This document shows positions 8,663-19,019 of a stretch of DNA of 64,000 bases, piece by piece. Each line of letters opens with the position of its first letter. The stretch's first letter is position 1. Source of the stretch: Phymatolithon calcareum (taxonomy: Eukaryota; Rhodophyta; Florideophyceae; Hapalidiales). Below the pieces are notes generated by a model. It saw only the letters and a program-made list of their open reading frames with translations, was not told the DNA's origin and searched no databases. The translations under genes were made by a program, and so were the position numbers. Where the stretch lies: contig OZ345362.1 in the NCBI GenBank assembly GCA_977006965.1, forward strand, positions 1,178,001 through 1,242,000, in the 5' to 3' direction.

Positions 8663-10619
8663 AGGTATGAGGGAGTATGATAGTGGCCTTCAACGCCACA
8701 AGCTCCTTGGCATTCGGGCCTCGAATGGCTCCACGCCGGCACTGTCAGCTTGGCTGTATCTAACTACTGCGTTTGGTCATTGGTCAGTCTTAGTCATGAA
8801 ATTCGTGACTAAATTTTAGTCACGAATTTCAGCATTTTGTCAGTCAGTCAGTAATACGACTCTGAGCTCACATCCCCAAGTTGCAAGGTTTGCTGGAGCT
8901 TAATTTACCAAAAAGTTGAAGCGACTATTCTATCCCGCCTTGAAGTTGAGATGCTTCCCATTCTGCAGTACGTGGTTATAACCGCTTTAGACGAAAATTC
9001 CCTTTTCGACAAAACACACTTTTGAGTGTTCAGACGGACAGGGGGGGGACCAACTGCAGGGGAGGACAGATTCTCCGGAGGGTGAGATAGTTCACATGTC
9101 TTTGGTGGATTGATATCACCAGTACTGATTTTTCCCTGGGTATGCCACCAACTCAATGTGACATTCTGCAAGGGACTCCGTATCTTACGCATTTGGCCGT
9201 TGCGACACTGTCAACGCACTTGTGCCTCTCGCAAGATTTCATACCGCAAGTTTGTCCAGATGCAAATCGAACTAAGTGCTATGCTACTGAGAATGGGCGT
9301 GGCGCGTGATCGGCTTGCGCGCGAAGGGCCGTACATTTCAGCGTACAAGCTTGGTGCGATTTTTTCCAACACTGCACGCAAAAGTTATGTTATGTACTGT
9401 CACTTCGGCGAATCTATCATTCCGGTCATCATCGAGTCAAGCCGCCGTGATCTACGACATTTCGCGTCTCGGCGTTGTCGCCACGTCGGACCTCTTGAAT
9501 CGACGAGGCTCCATGACAGCTCGATTGTTTTGATTATCCACACACCCACCCTGACAATATAGAAGGTTTTGAACTCAAAATAGTGGGACCCTGATCTTAA
9601 GGTTGTTGGCGGTTAGTGCCTGTGCCTATTAACGGGGCAGTGCGGTTGGTGTGTTCCCTTTCTCACGATTGCGGCTGTTTAGCGAAGATGTATACCCAAA
9701 ACACTATTGGCAAGTCCAGTAGCGCTTAGAACTTCGCTCGCAAGTGAGTCCATCGTTTCAAACCGCGCTCATAGCATTATCAGAAGTCTAGTTTGGGAGA
9801 ACCGCGTTCCTATCGACAGGAGCGATACATTGATGAGATGCTGGTGATTCTGCAAGTGACGTCGGAGATTCAAGAAGAGGTCGATTGGACTAAGCAATCA
9901 CATATCAATTGTCGCACTTACAATTATTTCATTTAACACACCCGCTTGGCTGCGGAGATTTCAACAAGGAGCCGACTGGAGCAAACACAAGATCGATACT
10001 CAAGCAACATTTCATCTGGAGTAAAATAGAGATTACACTAATAAGTACTTCCTTCTGCGCATTCTATATGATAGCGTTTCTGATTCGTTCCCTGCTCCAA
10101 GCTCCAAGAATTTCTCCCTTCCTTGACAGCTATCTCATTACAAATCCTCATGCCTGATTCTCTTCGTCTCTCATTCTCGACCGGGACTCAGAATCTTAGC
10201 AATAGCTTGTGGTTTGTACTCTCATGACGTACTAACCAACTCTGTATCTAACAAAATGCAATAACGATATTTTCTACAACTTTCTTGCTGCCGATTGCAC
10301 AAGCTGTCAGCAGCGTCGCGATCACTGTGATGGTCAGGACGTCCCGGAAATGAATTCCATGGTTGAACAAAAAAGGAAGTTGTTGCCACCCTTGCGAGGC
10401 ATTCAGAAACGAAAGATTGCACTGAAATCCAGGGCTAAAGTCACGGCAATCTTTTCCGGGTTTCGAACTTGAAATGTTTCTGTACTAGCCGTTTAAATCG
10501 AGCTGTGGTTCCCATCCCGTAATACAGACGATCGTGCAATTCTTATTGATCTGTGCTTAGCCGTCATGAGCGGCACAGCAAACTAAAAATACAGTAGGTT
10601 ACACAGGTTTCGCTTCCAC
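8663..10619. other. Long stretch without recognisable genes
   Basis: About 2 kb with no convincing coding frame on either strand. The longest open frame (9110-9562, plus) has no recognisable motif and an unlikely composition. A short inverted motif, AATTCGTGACTAAATTTTAG followed by TCACGAATT, lies near 8800-8830. No terminal repeats or retroelement motifs were found. It may be old, fully decayed repeat sequence. Confidence 0.5.
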
Positions 10620-10806
10620 ACAGTGTGAGGAGACCAGAGGTGGGTTTTTGTAGTCCACTGAACCGTGTTATACCAACAAGAAAAGAAACTCTTCCATAGA
10701 AGAAATCCAGCCAAAACCTCTTGGCGCTAGGAAAGCTGCCCCAAGCGTCAGTAGATGCGTTGGTAACTTTTAAATAATAATCTACCTTTCTTCTTCTTCT
10801 TCCACC
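10620..10806 (+). mobile_element. RT-E 3' end fragment with (CTT)n tail
   Basis: This matches the 3' UTR of the RT-E copy ending at 27,220. It shares an AGAGGT(G/A)GGTTTT motif, then CTGCCCCAAGCGTC, the run GATGCGTTGGTAACTTTTAA and a tail of CTTCTTCTTCTT. It has no coding sequence. It is a 5'-truncated insertion of the same family. Confidence 0.65.
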
Positions 10807-10934
10807 CAGTGTGACTGGAACACGAGGTTCTCTAAGAACCTCGTGGACAAATTGAAACCCACATTGGAACTAGTTTCGGAAATTTTGAATCCCTTTGGGA
10901 TCTCTCGTATCATTTCCCCTTCCCACCAAAAGAC

Positions 10935-11228
10935 TGTACCCCGATGTTGGCCGTGTTTAGGTTTGGAGACACAATGTCGTACGACGCAATACGCAAAACC
11001 TGTAACTCTGGTTGCAAGGAAACTGCCGAGCACCTGATTTTAAGGTGCGGTGGACGTTCCATCTCTTGACGTAAGTCTATTGGTAGAGTGGGTACAAAAA
11101 CCATAGAAGAGCTATGTCGTGAGAGACCCTTAGCTATACTCAACGTTCTGAACAATGAAGAGCTGTTGCAGAACAGCTTTAGGAGCTCACCTTCAGTGTG
11201 AGCGATCTTTCAGCAATAAAGAAAGAAA
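10935..11228 (+). pseudogene. RT-F 3' end with decayed zf-RVT motif
   Basis: Plus-strand DNA is very similar to 5140-5380, with the zf-RVT Cys/His stretch and ACCTGATTTTAAGGTGCGGT in common. It retains the segment lost in the 5102 copy (about 11,105-11,160). It ends in the shared 3' signature GTGAGCGATCTTTCAGCAAT and AAAGAAAG. A stop in the Cys-rich part and missing RT core make it a dead 5'-truncated copy. Confidence 0.7.
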
Positions 11229-11345
11229 AATACAGCAAAAAATTGACTTCAGCTGTTTATTGTCATCTTAAAGGCCGCAGCATTCCCACCTTTCATGCAA
11301 GAGCGAAGAAGTAGAGAAGTACGTTTTTATTTAATAGTTACCAAC

Positions 11346-12110
11346 GCATCTATACAAGACAAAGAGGGCAGACTATTGTTAGAGTAGGCCCTAAAACGAT
11401 AGAAGAATTATGAAGGGGGGGGAAATTGTATGTTTTTATTTTACAAGCCCTCAACGCCGGTATTCACCAACAACAGAGCAGCTTGGGTCTCAGTAACTAC
11501 CCTGTGTAACAATTATGTTCCCAAATCACAATTGCTGCACTCATCTCCATCATCTCCAACTCTAGTATCCATCACTTGCTACGTTCTTCTTCTTCGCAGT
11601 AAAAATTGCCGAGTAGGGCAAACCTCCGCAGTCGGAGGTCTTCTCGGCGCGCTCGCATAACTTCCGGGGGGCTAATAAAGAGAAGCCCTCTCGGGGGACA
11701 ACTTCTGTGGGCTCTTAACATCAGGAGGTGTGCTCTTCAACGAGAGCTCGCTCGGGGGGACAGCTGGAGGTAGGCGCTCTTCAACGAGTGCTCTTTCGGG
11801 GGGACAACTTCGGGAGGCTCTTCAACGAGGCCTCGCTCTCGCTCGCTGGGGCAACTTGGAGGGTGGCGTTCGTCAACAGAGGCTCGCTCGGGGGGACAAC
11901 TTCGGGGGGCCTTCAACGGAAACCCACTTGGGGGGACATCTTGCGGGGCTCCAAAAACGGAACCTCGCTCGGGGGGACAACTTCGGTAGAATTATGAAGG
12001 GAGAAACCGCTTGAAGTACTCAAATTCGTGATCAATGAGGGGTTGCTTGACAACCCCAGATGTTAAACTCTAGTTAACCTCTTCTGCAGTAAAGAAAGAA
12101 AGAAAGACAG
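11346..12110 (+). pseudogene. RT-F C-terminal copy split by an insertion
   Basis: The left part (11,346-11,417) reads RVGPKTIEEL. The right part (about 12,002-12,110) continues REKPLEVLKFVINEGLL, then the 3' signature CTTCTGCAGT and AAAGAAAGAAAG. Together they match the RT-F C terminus of other copies. A 570-bp segment (11,418-11,987) interrupts it. The RT core is absent. Confidence 0.7.
11418..11987. mobile_element. Insertion with GC-rich minisatellite and 14-bp target duplication
   Basis: The segment is bounded by AGAATTATGAAGGG at 11,404-11,417 and repeated at 11,988-12,001, which fits a 14-bp target-site duplication. Its right half (about 11,640-11,985) is an irregular tandem array of 40-50 bp units around the core CTCGCTCGGGGGGACAACTT and CTTCAACG. 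About seven units are visible. The long open frames across it come from the repeat and are not evidence of a gene. The left part has no recognised content. Confidence 0.6.
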
Positions 12111-12187
12111 AGAGAAAAGAGCAAAGCGAAATTCGCAAAAACACAGTTGGGGCACAAGATACTTATCCATATATGGAAATAAACAGG

Positions 12188-12480
12188 GGAATGAAGAGGA
12201 ATCATCGAGTTAGAAACGCCCGACGCAGTTTTCCAAGGAGCACGTGGCAGAGGACACCAAATATTCTTATTCATTCAATATGGATAAGAATGTCTGGTGT
12301 CTCTACCACGGACCATACCGGGTAATACTCATAAAAATGAAAGGGAATACTCGAGTTAAAAATGCTCGGTGCCCCTTTCCAAAGAGCACGTGGTAGAGAC
12401 ACCAACTATTCTTATACGTACAGGATGGAAAAGAGTGTCTAGAGTCTCTACCACAGACCATGCAGAGTACGCGATCGTGA
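12188..12480. repeat. Diverged repeat units (related to 13,105-13,310)
   Basis: Units of about 150 bp recur here and at 13,105-13,310. Common blocks include AAACGCCCGACGC, TTTCCAAAG(A/C)GCACGTGG, ATATGGATAAGAATGTCT and GAGTCTCTACCA. Similarity is clear but divergent, with indels. There is no coding signal and no terminal structure that I can define. Confidence 0.55.
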
Positions 12481-12876
12481 ACGCGCACGCCAGGGACTCG
12501 GCGAATCGAGAACTTGCCACACTTGAAATGCCAGACCCAAGCCCGCCGTCGCAAGATTTCGAGAAAATCTTGCGAATTTAAGCGGATTTGATACAGGCCG
12601 GCTATCATACCGGTCCGGCCCGTTCACCTGTGCGTCACAGATAGGAACCAAGAGCTCAGTCAGGAATTTTTCCCCGCTACAGTGCAGGGTTTTTTTTGAA
12701 CTGGCAAGAGCTGTGATCCGGCCTCCCCGTGGGAGAAGACTATCACCTTCTGGTAGTATGGTAGTACATGGATTCCGCCCTGAGTGGTGTGCCGCAACGC
12801 TCAAGGAAGCTGGGAGAGAAGACAGAAGAAGATGAAAGAAGGCAGCAAGATGACTAGCTACCGTGAGCGTCCTAAA
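12481..12876. other. Stretch without recognisable genes
   Basis: No coding motif, tRNA box or repeat terminus was recognised. The minus-strand open frame 12,448-12,969 overlaps the repeats on either side and has no family resemblance. Confidence 0.4.
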
Positions 12877-13103
12877 TGGTTTCCAACCCGGGGCATCCCT
12901 TTGAAGGACGGCGATTGAAGATTGGCTATGTAGCGATATAGATGTTAAGCTCCCCCAAGGTCTGCACATTGTGCAGCTTGGGCAGCTGTTGTGACATCAA
13001 GTACCACTCGTATCTGTTAAGTCTACTGGAGCCGTAAGGATGTGGAGTTGTTTACCAGCTCTGATAAATCCCGCAATAAAAGAAAGAAAGAAAGAAAGAA
13101 AGT
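12877..13103 (+). mobile_element. SINE-like repeat with (GAAA)n tail
   Basis: This is a second copy of the sequence at 1-206. It shares ATGGTTTCCAAC near the start, the run GACATCAAGTACCACTCG, AGCCGTAAGGATG, and a tail ATCCCGCAATAAAAGAAAGA extended by further GAAAG units. It is bounded on the right by the diverged repeat at 13,105. It is non-coding. Confidence 0.6.
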
Positions 13104-13104
13104 A

Positions 13105-13310
13105 TCAGAAAAATGAAAGGGCAATTATCGAGTTAGACACGCGTGTCGCTCTTTTCTAAAGAGCACGTGGAAGACGCACCGTATATTTTTATCTGTACAA
13201 TATGGATAAGAATGTCTAGAGTCTCTACCATGGACTATACAGAGTAATAAACGATTTAGAAACGCCCGACGCTCGTTTCCAAAGCGCACGTGGACACTGT
13301 ATGTTCCCAT
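13105..13310. repeat. Diverged repeat units (related to 12,188-12,480)
   Basis: Carries AAAGAGCACGTGGAAGACGC, ATATGGATAAGAATGTCTAG, GAGTCTCTACCATGGAC and AAACGCCCGACGCTCGTTTC in the same order as the 12.2-kb block. It is non-coding. Confidence 0.55.
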
Positions 13311-13534
13311 ATTGAGCGCTGCGTTCACGTCCTTCTTGCCCGGTGCATGAAGCCCGTTTGAAACTCTGCTTGCGCAGTCGTCTCCCAAAGTGGCCAAGAC
13401 AACCTCGGCCTGCAGGTTTTCGGTCGTTATAGCGGTTATCACCCGGTTTTGAAGGCGTGCTGGGCCCATTATGCGCCGAAGAGCTCCAGTAGGGATCTAA
13501 AATGGCCCGAAATGTCATCATGTTGGGGAATAAT

Positions 13535-13740
13535 TTGATCACTTTTTAACCGGCGGGTGACATATCCCATGTCTCCCGCCGGAGCAAAAAGCGTTCAAAT
13601 TATTCCCCAAAATACCATTCCGGCCGGGCAACATTTCCAATGTCTCCCGCTGAGGAAAAAAGTGGCCAAATTATTACCCAAAATTTCACTCCCGCCGAGT
13701 GACATATCTCATGTCACCCCGTCGGCCGAAACGAAAAGTT
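13535..13740. repeat. Three tandem units, each with a GC-rich hairpin
   Basis: About three units of 65-75 bp. Each has a stem such as CCGGCGGGTGACATAT paired with CATGTCTCCCGCCGG, followed by an AAAG...CAAATTATTCCCCAAAA spacer. Stem arms vary between units, but the pairing is largely kept by changes on both sides (for example GGCGGG/CCCGCC and GCCGAG/CGTCGGC). It is non-coding. Confidence 0.6.
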
Positions 13741-13773
13741 GAAGTCTATAACCTCAAAACGGGCAGATAAGCT

Positions 13774-13928
13774 GGTTATCAGATGAAACTTTCGGGACTG
13801 GTCATGATTCGAAATCACTCGGTAATCCCGCGGGCGTGATTTCGGTCCCTCGGGATCAAAACGACGCCCTTGCGACGTCCCTCGTGATTCCTCATCATGG
13901 CCGGTCCCTCAAGTTTAATGCGATAACC
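13774..13928. repeat. Imperfect 155-bp inverted repeat (fold-back)
   Basis: The outer arms are GGTTATCAGATGAAACTTTC on the left and AAGTTTAATGCGATAACC on the right, which are complementary with mismatches. Inner arms such as GGTCATGATTC and CATCATGGCC continue the stem. It contains no open frame of note and could be a small MITE. I could not identify a target duplication. Confidence 0.55.
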
Positions 13929-14009
13929 TATACTTATTAGCCAAGGGATTGGCGTTGACGGGCTCCGCTCCTGTTTTTCGTACGCCCTTTTTGATCAACA
14001 AGAAAGCAA

Positions 14010-14154
14010 CGGAAAAAATATTGAAATTGCGCCGCCGACTTCGGAAGGGAATCACTGTTCTCACCACCAGTGCGTGGACGCTCCATTGAGACGCGCTAGT
14101 GAAGAGGATAGTGATTCCCTTGCTAAGTCGGCGGCGCAATTTCAATACTTTTCG
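14010..14154. repeat. 145-bp fold-back repeat with long near-perfect arms
   Basis: The left arm contains ATTGAAATTGCGCCGCCGAC followed by AAGGGAATCACT. The right arm contains the reverse complement, AGTGATTCCCTT and GTCGGCGGCGCAATTTCAAT. The stem spans roughly 60 bp per side around a short loop near 14,085. No coding sequence. It is probably a small MITE. Confidence 0.65.
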
Positions 14155-14187
14155 TAGCTGCTTTCCTGATTTCTCTTGACGCTTTCC

Positions 14188-15159
14188 TTACTGTGATGGT
14201 CGAAACGCGCAGCCCATCAAATCTATGACATCTTGGATAGAAGAGATAATCCATCGGTGATGAGCGTAGTGACGAGTGACTGTAGATCGTATTGGACGAA
14301 TGTTGTGATGAGACCAAATTTTGGGAGCAACGGGAACGCGGGAGGAGGCATGTGTAATCCACGGAAATTTAGGAAACTGAAGAGTGTCGCCAAGCTTAGC
14401 TTGACATACTTTATTCGGCAATACCCGAGGCTTCAGAGGTTTCTCGTTTTCCAACCATGCGAGACGCGGAATTAAGTGATTCGGAGGCATCTGCGCGCTG
14501 TGCCATCTTACGTGAGCGAGCGCATCACTTTATGTTCAAGACGGCTGACTTCGTCCAGGGCTTGGCGCATCTTTTCCAAAATAGTAGCAGCGCCCCACTA
14601 AATATGTGAGTAAGGTTTGGCATAGAGGCCAACTTTGGTTTTGCACTGGTAATGGAAGTTTTCGATCTCATTCGGCTACGTAGTCTTCTTGCGCTTTTAT
14701 GACGGTTCGCGCATTGGATTGAATTCTGGCCGATAGTGTCGAACAACTTCTTTCAGAGCCACCGACAAGCTTTCAAAGTTGGGAGCAGCACAAAGGCTAG
14801 AAAAATTTCGACCGGAGAACTCTCATCGGACGTTCTACAACAGTCGATGATGACTTGAGCTGCCTTCTCCACATCGCCCTTAAATGTTTTCCAGTTGTCA
14901 GAAACGTCGTGAACTCTCTGCGCCATGCGACTTGCGAAGTGGGAGGCTTCTCGGCCACCAAAGTTGTCGGACAAGAGTCTTTCATTCTCGTCGAGAGCAT
15001 AGAGGTGGCGCATCGTTGACGAATGTGCGCTGACTGACTCCGGGATGGGTGTTCTTCGACACAGTCTTTAAAGTTACTTCGCATACGTTCAAAGTTGTCG
15101 TCCATCAATCTTTTTTTCGCTTCAAACCGTACGCTTCGCATGCAGAGGTGAAGGAACAA
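14188..15159 (-). pseudogene. Decayed coding region of unknown origin
   Basis: Several adjoining minus-strand frames (15,159-14,797; 15,013-14,753; 14,746-14,525; 14,490-14,188) look like one protein broken by frameshifts. Passages with plausible protein character include RFEAKKRLMDDNFERMRSNF and SRMAQRVHDVSDNWKTFKGD, and later KLGDTLQFPKFPWITHASS. I do not recognise a family. It may be an old transposase or a dead host gene. No terminal repeats could be tied to it apart from the adjacent fold-back repeat at 14,010-14,154. Confidence 0.3.
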
Positions 15160-16384
15160 AGTGGATATGAACCACTGCTCAAATATTACATTGTCTACAA
15201 TCTCGTCAGGATTATCATTGAAATTGATTTCAGTATCGAAGGTGAAAACTTCTTTGAATGGCGGGTGCAGCTTCTATTCAGTCAGCGAATGCTAACAGCT
15301 GGTTTGATTTTGCGGCGAAGCTCAACTCAGTGAACGTTAAATGCAACGAGCTGAGTGTGTAGGGTTCTGCAATTCCCAAAAACCGTTCTCCTCAAAATAT
15401 CGCAAGCTCACATAGCGCGCAGAGTCGACCAGGCATTTAAGGCGCAGGACCAATCGCGCATCAAGAAATCCAGGCAGGGCTTTCCTTTCCTGCAAGAAAC
15501 CCACCCTCCCACCCAGCTCACTGCTCACTCAATTCGAGTGTTTTCCAGTTCAGGGCTTTTTTGGCGTGAATCCAGCCATACAGAGTACCGGGAATAGCGA
15601 TGCCGGAATCTGACATCTGTCTGCAAAGATTTTGATTGACGTGGTTTTGCGAAGACCGGACGCGCAAAAGAATTCAACTTTACCTTGAGGGTTCAACAAC
15701 AACGACAGAGAGAGTACCGGAATAAATGGCACATACGAGCAGCGATTCTTCCGGATATGCACTTTGTCGGAGACGCTTTATTAGATTTACTTTAGGGGAC
15801 CGACTTCCAAACACCTGTAAAGAAAATAAGTTTTCATCTGCAAGAACATTAGTGCAGACAAAAACTAAGTGCCGCACCGAGTTCCCAGCGTTTTCGCGTG
15901 CTCTTCGAGGACGGCCAGCAGATTGTTTCATTTAGACATGTCTATTCGAATGCAGCCGTCGGCGGAAGGCGTGACCGTCATGGCCCATATGTTCGAAAGG
16001 TGGCAACCTCTCGAATCTCCTTGTTTGCCGTCTACTTATCTCCGGGTCTTCAAACCACGTTCACCATCATCATTACCGTCGCCTGCGCGATCTTGAGGGA
16101 CATCCATGCCGACGGGTGCTGAGAGGAGTGTCTGCCATGCTGTTTCGAGGGGCGCCGGCGTGATGTCGGCAAATGACAAGCGAACTGCGCATGGGCACTG
16201 GGCTCTTAAGTAGCCTACAGATGTAGACGATGCGAAGAAGAAACCTTAATGAATCGGTTCGGGACAAGATTTTATGTTTGGATGCAGTATTACAAATAGA
16301 TGAATCATTGTCGGGCCAAATTTACGTAAATGTTGAAAATCAAAACAGTTGGTTCGTGCCTTTGCTTCGCAAAAGGGATATTTG
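15160..16384. other. Stretch without recognisable genes
   Basis: About 1.2 kb with only short open frames lacking motifs. No repeats, RNA genes or retroelement signatures were recognised. Confidence 0.45.
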
Positions 16385-18245
16385 ATGATTTTATTTTTTT
16401 TGAGAGCTCCCAAAGCCTCACCTTGGAGTAACGGGGCAGCTCTTGCATAATCTCTACGCTATAGTCATCTGGCTGCTCAAAACGTTCTTGATTCGTAATT
16501 CTCTCCCAACAAGAGCTCCTGTAAGTCTCTTGCACTCAAACTCAATTTCTGTACTCATCTTCGATGACGCTAGAGTACGTTGTAAGGCGACTAGTTCGAC
16601 CACCGCGGTAATCCCACAGTACGCACCCAACACTGATTTCCTCCAAAGGGGTGCTCGGTTGAATGTCAACCTTAGGCACCTTAAACGTGTTGTTCTTTCT
16701 CCTATGTAAAGGATCCCTGGTAGCTTGCCTTCAATAGGAATCTTCATTGACCTGCCTTCTTCTTCCTTTTCCCATACCTTAATTGTTTCTTCTCTCCTCG
16801 TCTTCTTCGTGACAGATCCCTCCTGGGCTTTCTGAAGGGCTTGTCGCAAGTCTTCATACATCTTGAGATATTCAATATCCTTCATTGCTTCCTTTACGTC
16901 CTCATCTCTTCCAACGTACTCTTCTGTTTCTTCAAGGCGCTTTTTGTGCCTTACCAGGCTTAATGCAAACCTTTCTGCTTGATGACGTCTCCTCATCTTT
17001 GGTGGTCCCAGTCGGCACAGAACTCGCATTCGGTCCCGGCGGTGTTCGGCATACTTTCCGAAAACATTTTTGTAGAACAATCCCTCTGCCGACTCGATTG
17101 CCGAGAGCAATCGATTTGTCATTGGAGTAACGTGTAACGCATACTCCCATTTCGGGATAATTAGCGACTTAAAGATCCTGATGCATGTCTCCGGTTTGAA
17201 TCCTCGAACATTCACTCCAAGCTCCCGCAGCTTATGTATGCATCCTGCAGCATTTCGAACTCTTGCTATGGCCGTGTCATCCGTAACACCCTTGTTATTC
17301 ATGCTTACCCCAAGATACGAGAGTCTCCAGGCTTGATATAGTTCTCGTCCTGCCAAGTAAAACGTGTGCTTCTGAAGTCCTTTGTACTTAAGAACTTCGC
17401 TTTTTCCTGGTTTTGTGTTCCATTTCATGCCATTTTCGCTTGCCCAACTGGTCGCTATATCAAGAAGTTTCTGCATTCCTCGTCCTGTCTTCGCTTGAAG
17501 CTGGACATCATCTGCGAACAATTGCACAGGACTTTCTGAAACGTTCCTGTCTGTCTTGGAGACGGCTTCTGCGAATGTGTCCATGAATATATTGTATAGG
17601 CATGGACTAAGCGGGGAACCTTGAGGTACTCCTCGGTCGATGATACACCACGTTTCTGTCTCGTCTCCAGCTGATGTGACCCACGATGGTTTTAACAGGT
17701 ACGCAACCATCCTTGCTATCTCTTGGGGAAGTTTCTCCTTCAGCCTCTTCATGAGGATATCCCTGGGCACACTATCGTATGCTGCGGATAGGTCAAGAAC
17801 TGCCATGAACGGATGGCCCTTTTTCATTGAACTTTTTGCCCGGAGTATAGCGAGATAAGTGCTTCTGTCTTTCCGAAAACCCAGCTGAACCTTATTGAAG
17901 CGATAGTTCTCGCGTATGTATGCATCTAGAGCTGAGTCGATGATTTTCCTGGCTTGACTTAAAAGAGATATGGGCCTGTAGTTTGCTGCTACATGAGCTG
18001 GGCCTTTCTTGTATAAGGGAATCAGAGTTGCTTGGCGCCATGCCCGAGGAAGACATTTGAGTCTCCCGCATGTTTCCCATAATGCTAGCATTATTTCGAG
18101 CCCCGCTTCTTTGTTCGCGTGCAACATTTCGACCGCAATTCCGTCTGGACCTACCGCCTTCCCCTTCGGTGCTCTGTTGAATGCTCTTGCGATGTGCCGC
18201 TTCATTACCCTATTGAGTGCAAACGTACGCAACGGGCTTCGCAAA
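16385..18245 (-). mobile_element. RT-A non-LTR retrotransposon, best-preserved copy
   Basis: The minus-strand element is 5'-truncated near 18,245, where similarity to the second copy (from about 29,030) stops. It ends with an AT-rich tail whose AAAATAAAATCAT motif is shared with the second copy near 36,597. The second copy extends further upstream (KFSAYVSSVRKAEEDW), so the N terminus here is lost. The single long frame inside is uninterrupted, which is unusual in this window. No LTR and no endonuclease domain are present. Confidence 0.85.
16454..18244 (-). CDS. RT-A LINE-type reverse transcriptase (N-terminally truncated)
   Basis: About 596 codons are open; the first ATG in frame is at 18,205, and an in-frame stop lies upstream near 18,287. 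The frame carries the full RT order: GPDGIAVEML, NYRPISLLSQARKIID, QLGFRKDRSTYLAILRA, VLDLSAAYDSVPRD (first catalytic Asp), GVPQGSPLSPCLYNIFMD, and LFADDVQLQAK (catalytic Asp pair), then KSEVLK and LSYLGVSM. A thumb follows, with VFGKYAEHRRDRMRVLCRL. The C-terminal region has KIPIEGKLPGILYIGERTTR and RCLRLTFNRAPLW, and resembles the C-terminal domain of RT-B to RT-E. There is no apurinic-type or restriction-type endonuclease. It would perform target-primed reverse transcription if complete; this copy lacks its N-terminal part. Confidence 0.85.
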   Translation of the reverse strand: MRSPLRTFALNRVMKRHIARAFNRAPKGKAVGPDGIAVEMLHANKEAGLEIMLALWETCGRLKCLPRAWRQATLIPLYKKGPAHVAANYRPISLLSQARKIIDSALDAYIRENYRFNKVQLGFRKDRSTYLAILRAKSSMKKGHPFMAVLDLSAAYDSVPRDILMKRLKEKLPQEIARMVAYLLKPSWVTSAGDETETWCIIDRGVPQGSPLSPCLYNIFMDTFAEAVSKTDRNVSESPVQLFADDVQLQAKTGRGMQKLLDIATSWASENGMKWNTKPGKSEVLKYKGLQKHTFYLAGRELYQAWRLSYLGVSMNNKGVTDDTAIARVRNAAGCIHKLRELGVNVRGFKPETCIRIFKSLIIPKWEYALHVTPMTNRLLSAIESAEGLFYKNVFGKYAEHRRDRMRVLCRLGPPKMRRRHQAERFALSLVRHKKRLEETEEYVGRDEDVKEAMKDIEYLKMYEDLRQALQKAQEGSVTKKTRREETIKVWEKEEEGRSMKIPIEGKLPGILYIGERTTRLRCLRLTFNRAPLWRKSVLGAYCGITAVVELVALQRTLASSKMSTEIEFECKRLTGALVGRELRIKNVLSSQMTIA

Positions 18246-18860
18246 ATAGTAACTCTGTGCAGCCTGGATGCACCCTCAATTGCCTAGCCGATGTTTACGC
18301 ATCTGGAACTCATCTGAGTTGTACGTCAGTGTCGCGCCCACTACTTTGTCTCTGGCTGAATGGAACCGGTACGCGCTTGTTTCTCTCGCGACGGTACGCC
18401 TCGCTAATCGGGATCGTGATCATCGTGGTGTCCATATTAAGTGATCTGTAGGACAATAAGGGAATCTTGTCAGCCGTATTCATGCGCTGTTTTTTCTCTT
18501 CGCTACTAGCATAAAAGGTAGTTGATTGCTTCCTCTGAGTTGAGAACGGAGGGAGGTCTTCGAATTTCTGCTCAATTGCTTGGATCGCCATCGGCGAGGG
18601 CGTCCACTATTTTCGCCGTATACGTGAACTTGCGCTCTTGTCTGTGCTCGTCGCGGTCTGAAAGGCCAATATCACAAAGTTAAAGTCTACCGCTCGCTCT
18701 ACCCTTGTCAAAACCAAGTGGATTGTTGTTCTCCCTGATATCCTGGCCAAGGATCAAGATGATGCCCTCGAGAAGTATGGACAAGAAAATCTATTCACAT
18801 GATCGGCATTTATATTTCGAAAAAATTTCCGAAACTTTTCCCGAAGAGCATAAGAGTGTC
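18246..18860. other. Stretch without assigned genes
   Basis: The only open frame of note is 18,310-18,591 on the minus strand (ATG at 18,589), 93 codons, starting MAIQAIEQKFEDLPPFSTQR. It has no recognised motif and cannot be joined to the RT-A frame because of a stop near 18,287. I leave it unassigned. Confidence 0.3.
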
Positions 18861-18866
18861 TTATTG

Positions 18867-18995
18867 AGTTGCTTTTAGTGACAGAGATAAGCCATTTTTT
18901 AGGATTAGTGACACTGAGCCATCGTTTCTCTGTTTAGCGACACTGAAGTGCTGTTTTTCAAAATTTGAATTAGTGACACAGACGTGAAAATTAGT
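18867..18995. repeat. Short repeats around TTAGTGACA
   Basis: The motif TTAGTGACA or TTAGCGACA occurs five times at irregular 20-37 bp spacing, usually followed by CTGA, GAGA or CAGA. It is non-coding and probably a degenerate tandem array. Confidence 0.5.
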
Positions 18996-19019
18996 GACAG
19001 GGAAAATATTTAGCCGAAG

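Noticed and set aside
9110-9562. 150-codon plus-strand open frame
   Set aside because: No motif, no neighbours on the strand, and composition that looks random.
11728-12014. Two Gly/Arg-rich frames in the 11.7-12.0 kb array
   Set aside because: They are produced by the tandem DNA repeat in two phases at once, and the surrounding DNA is an insertion in a dead LINE.
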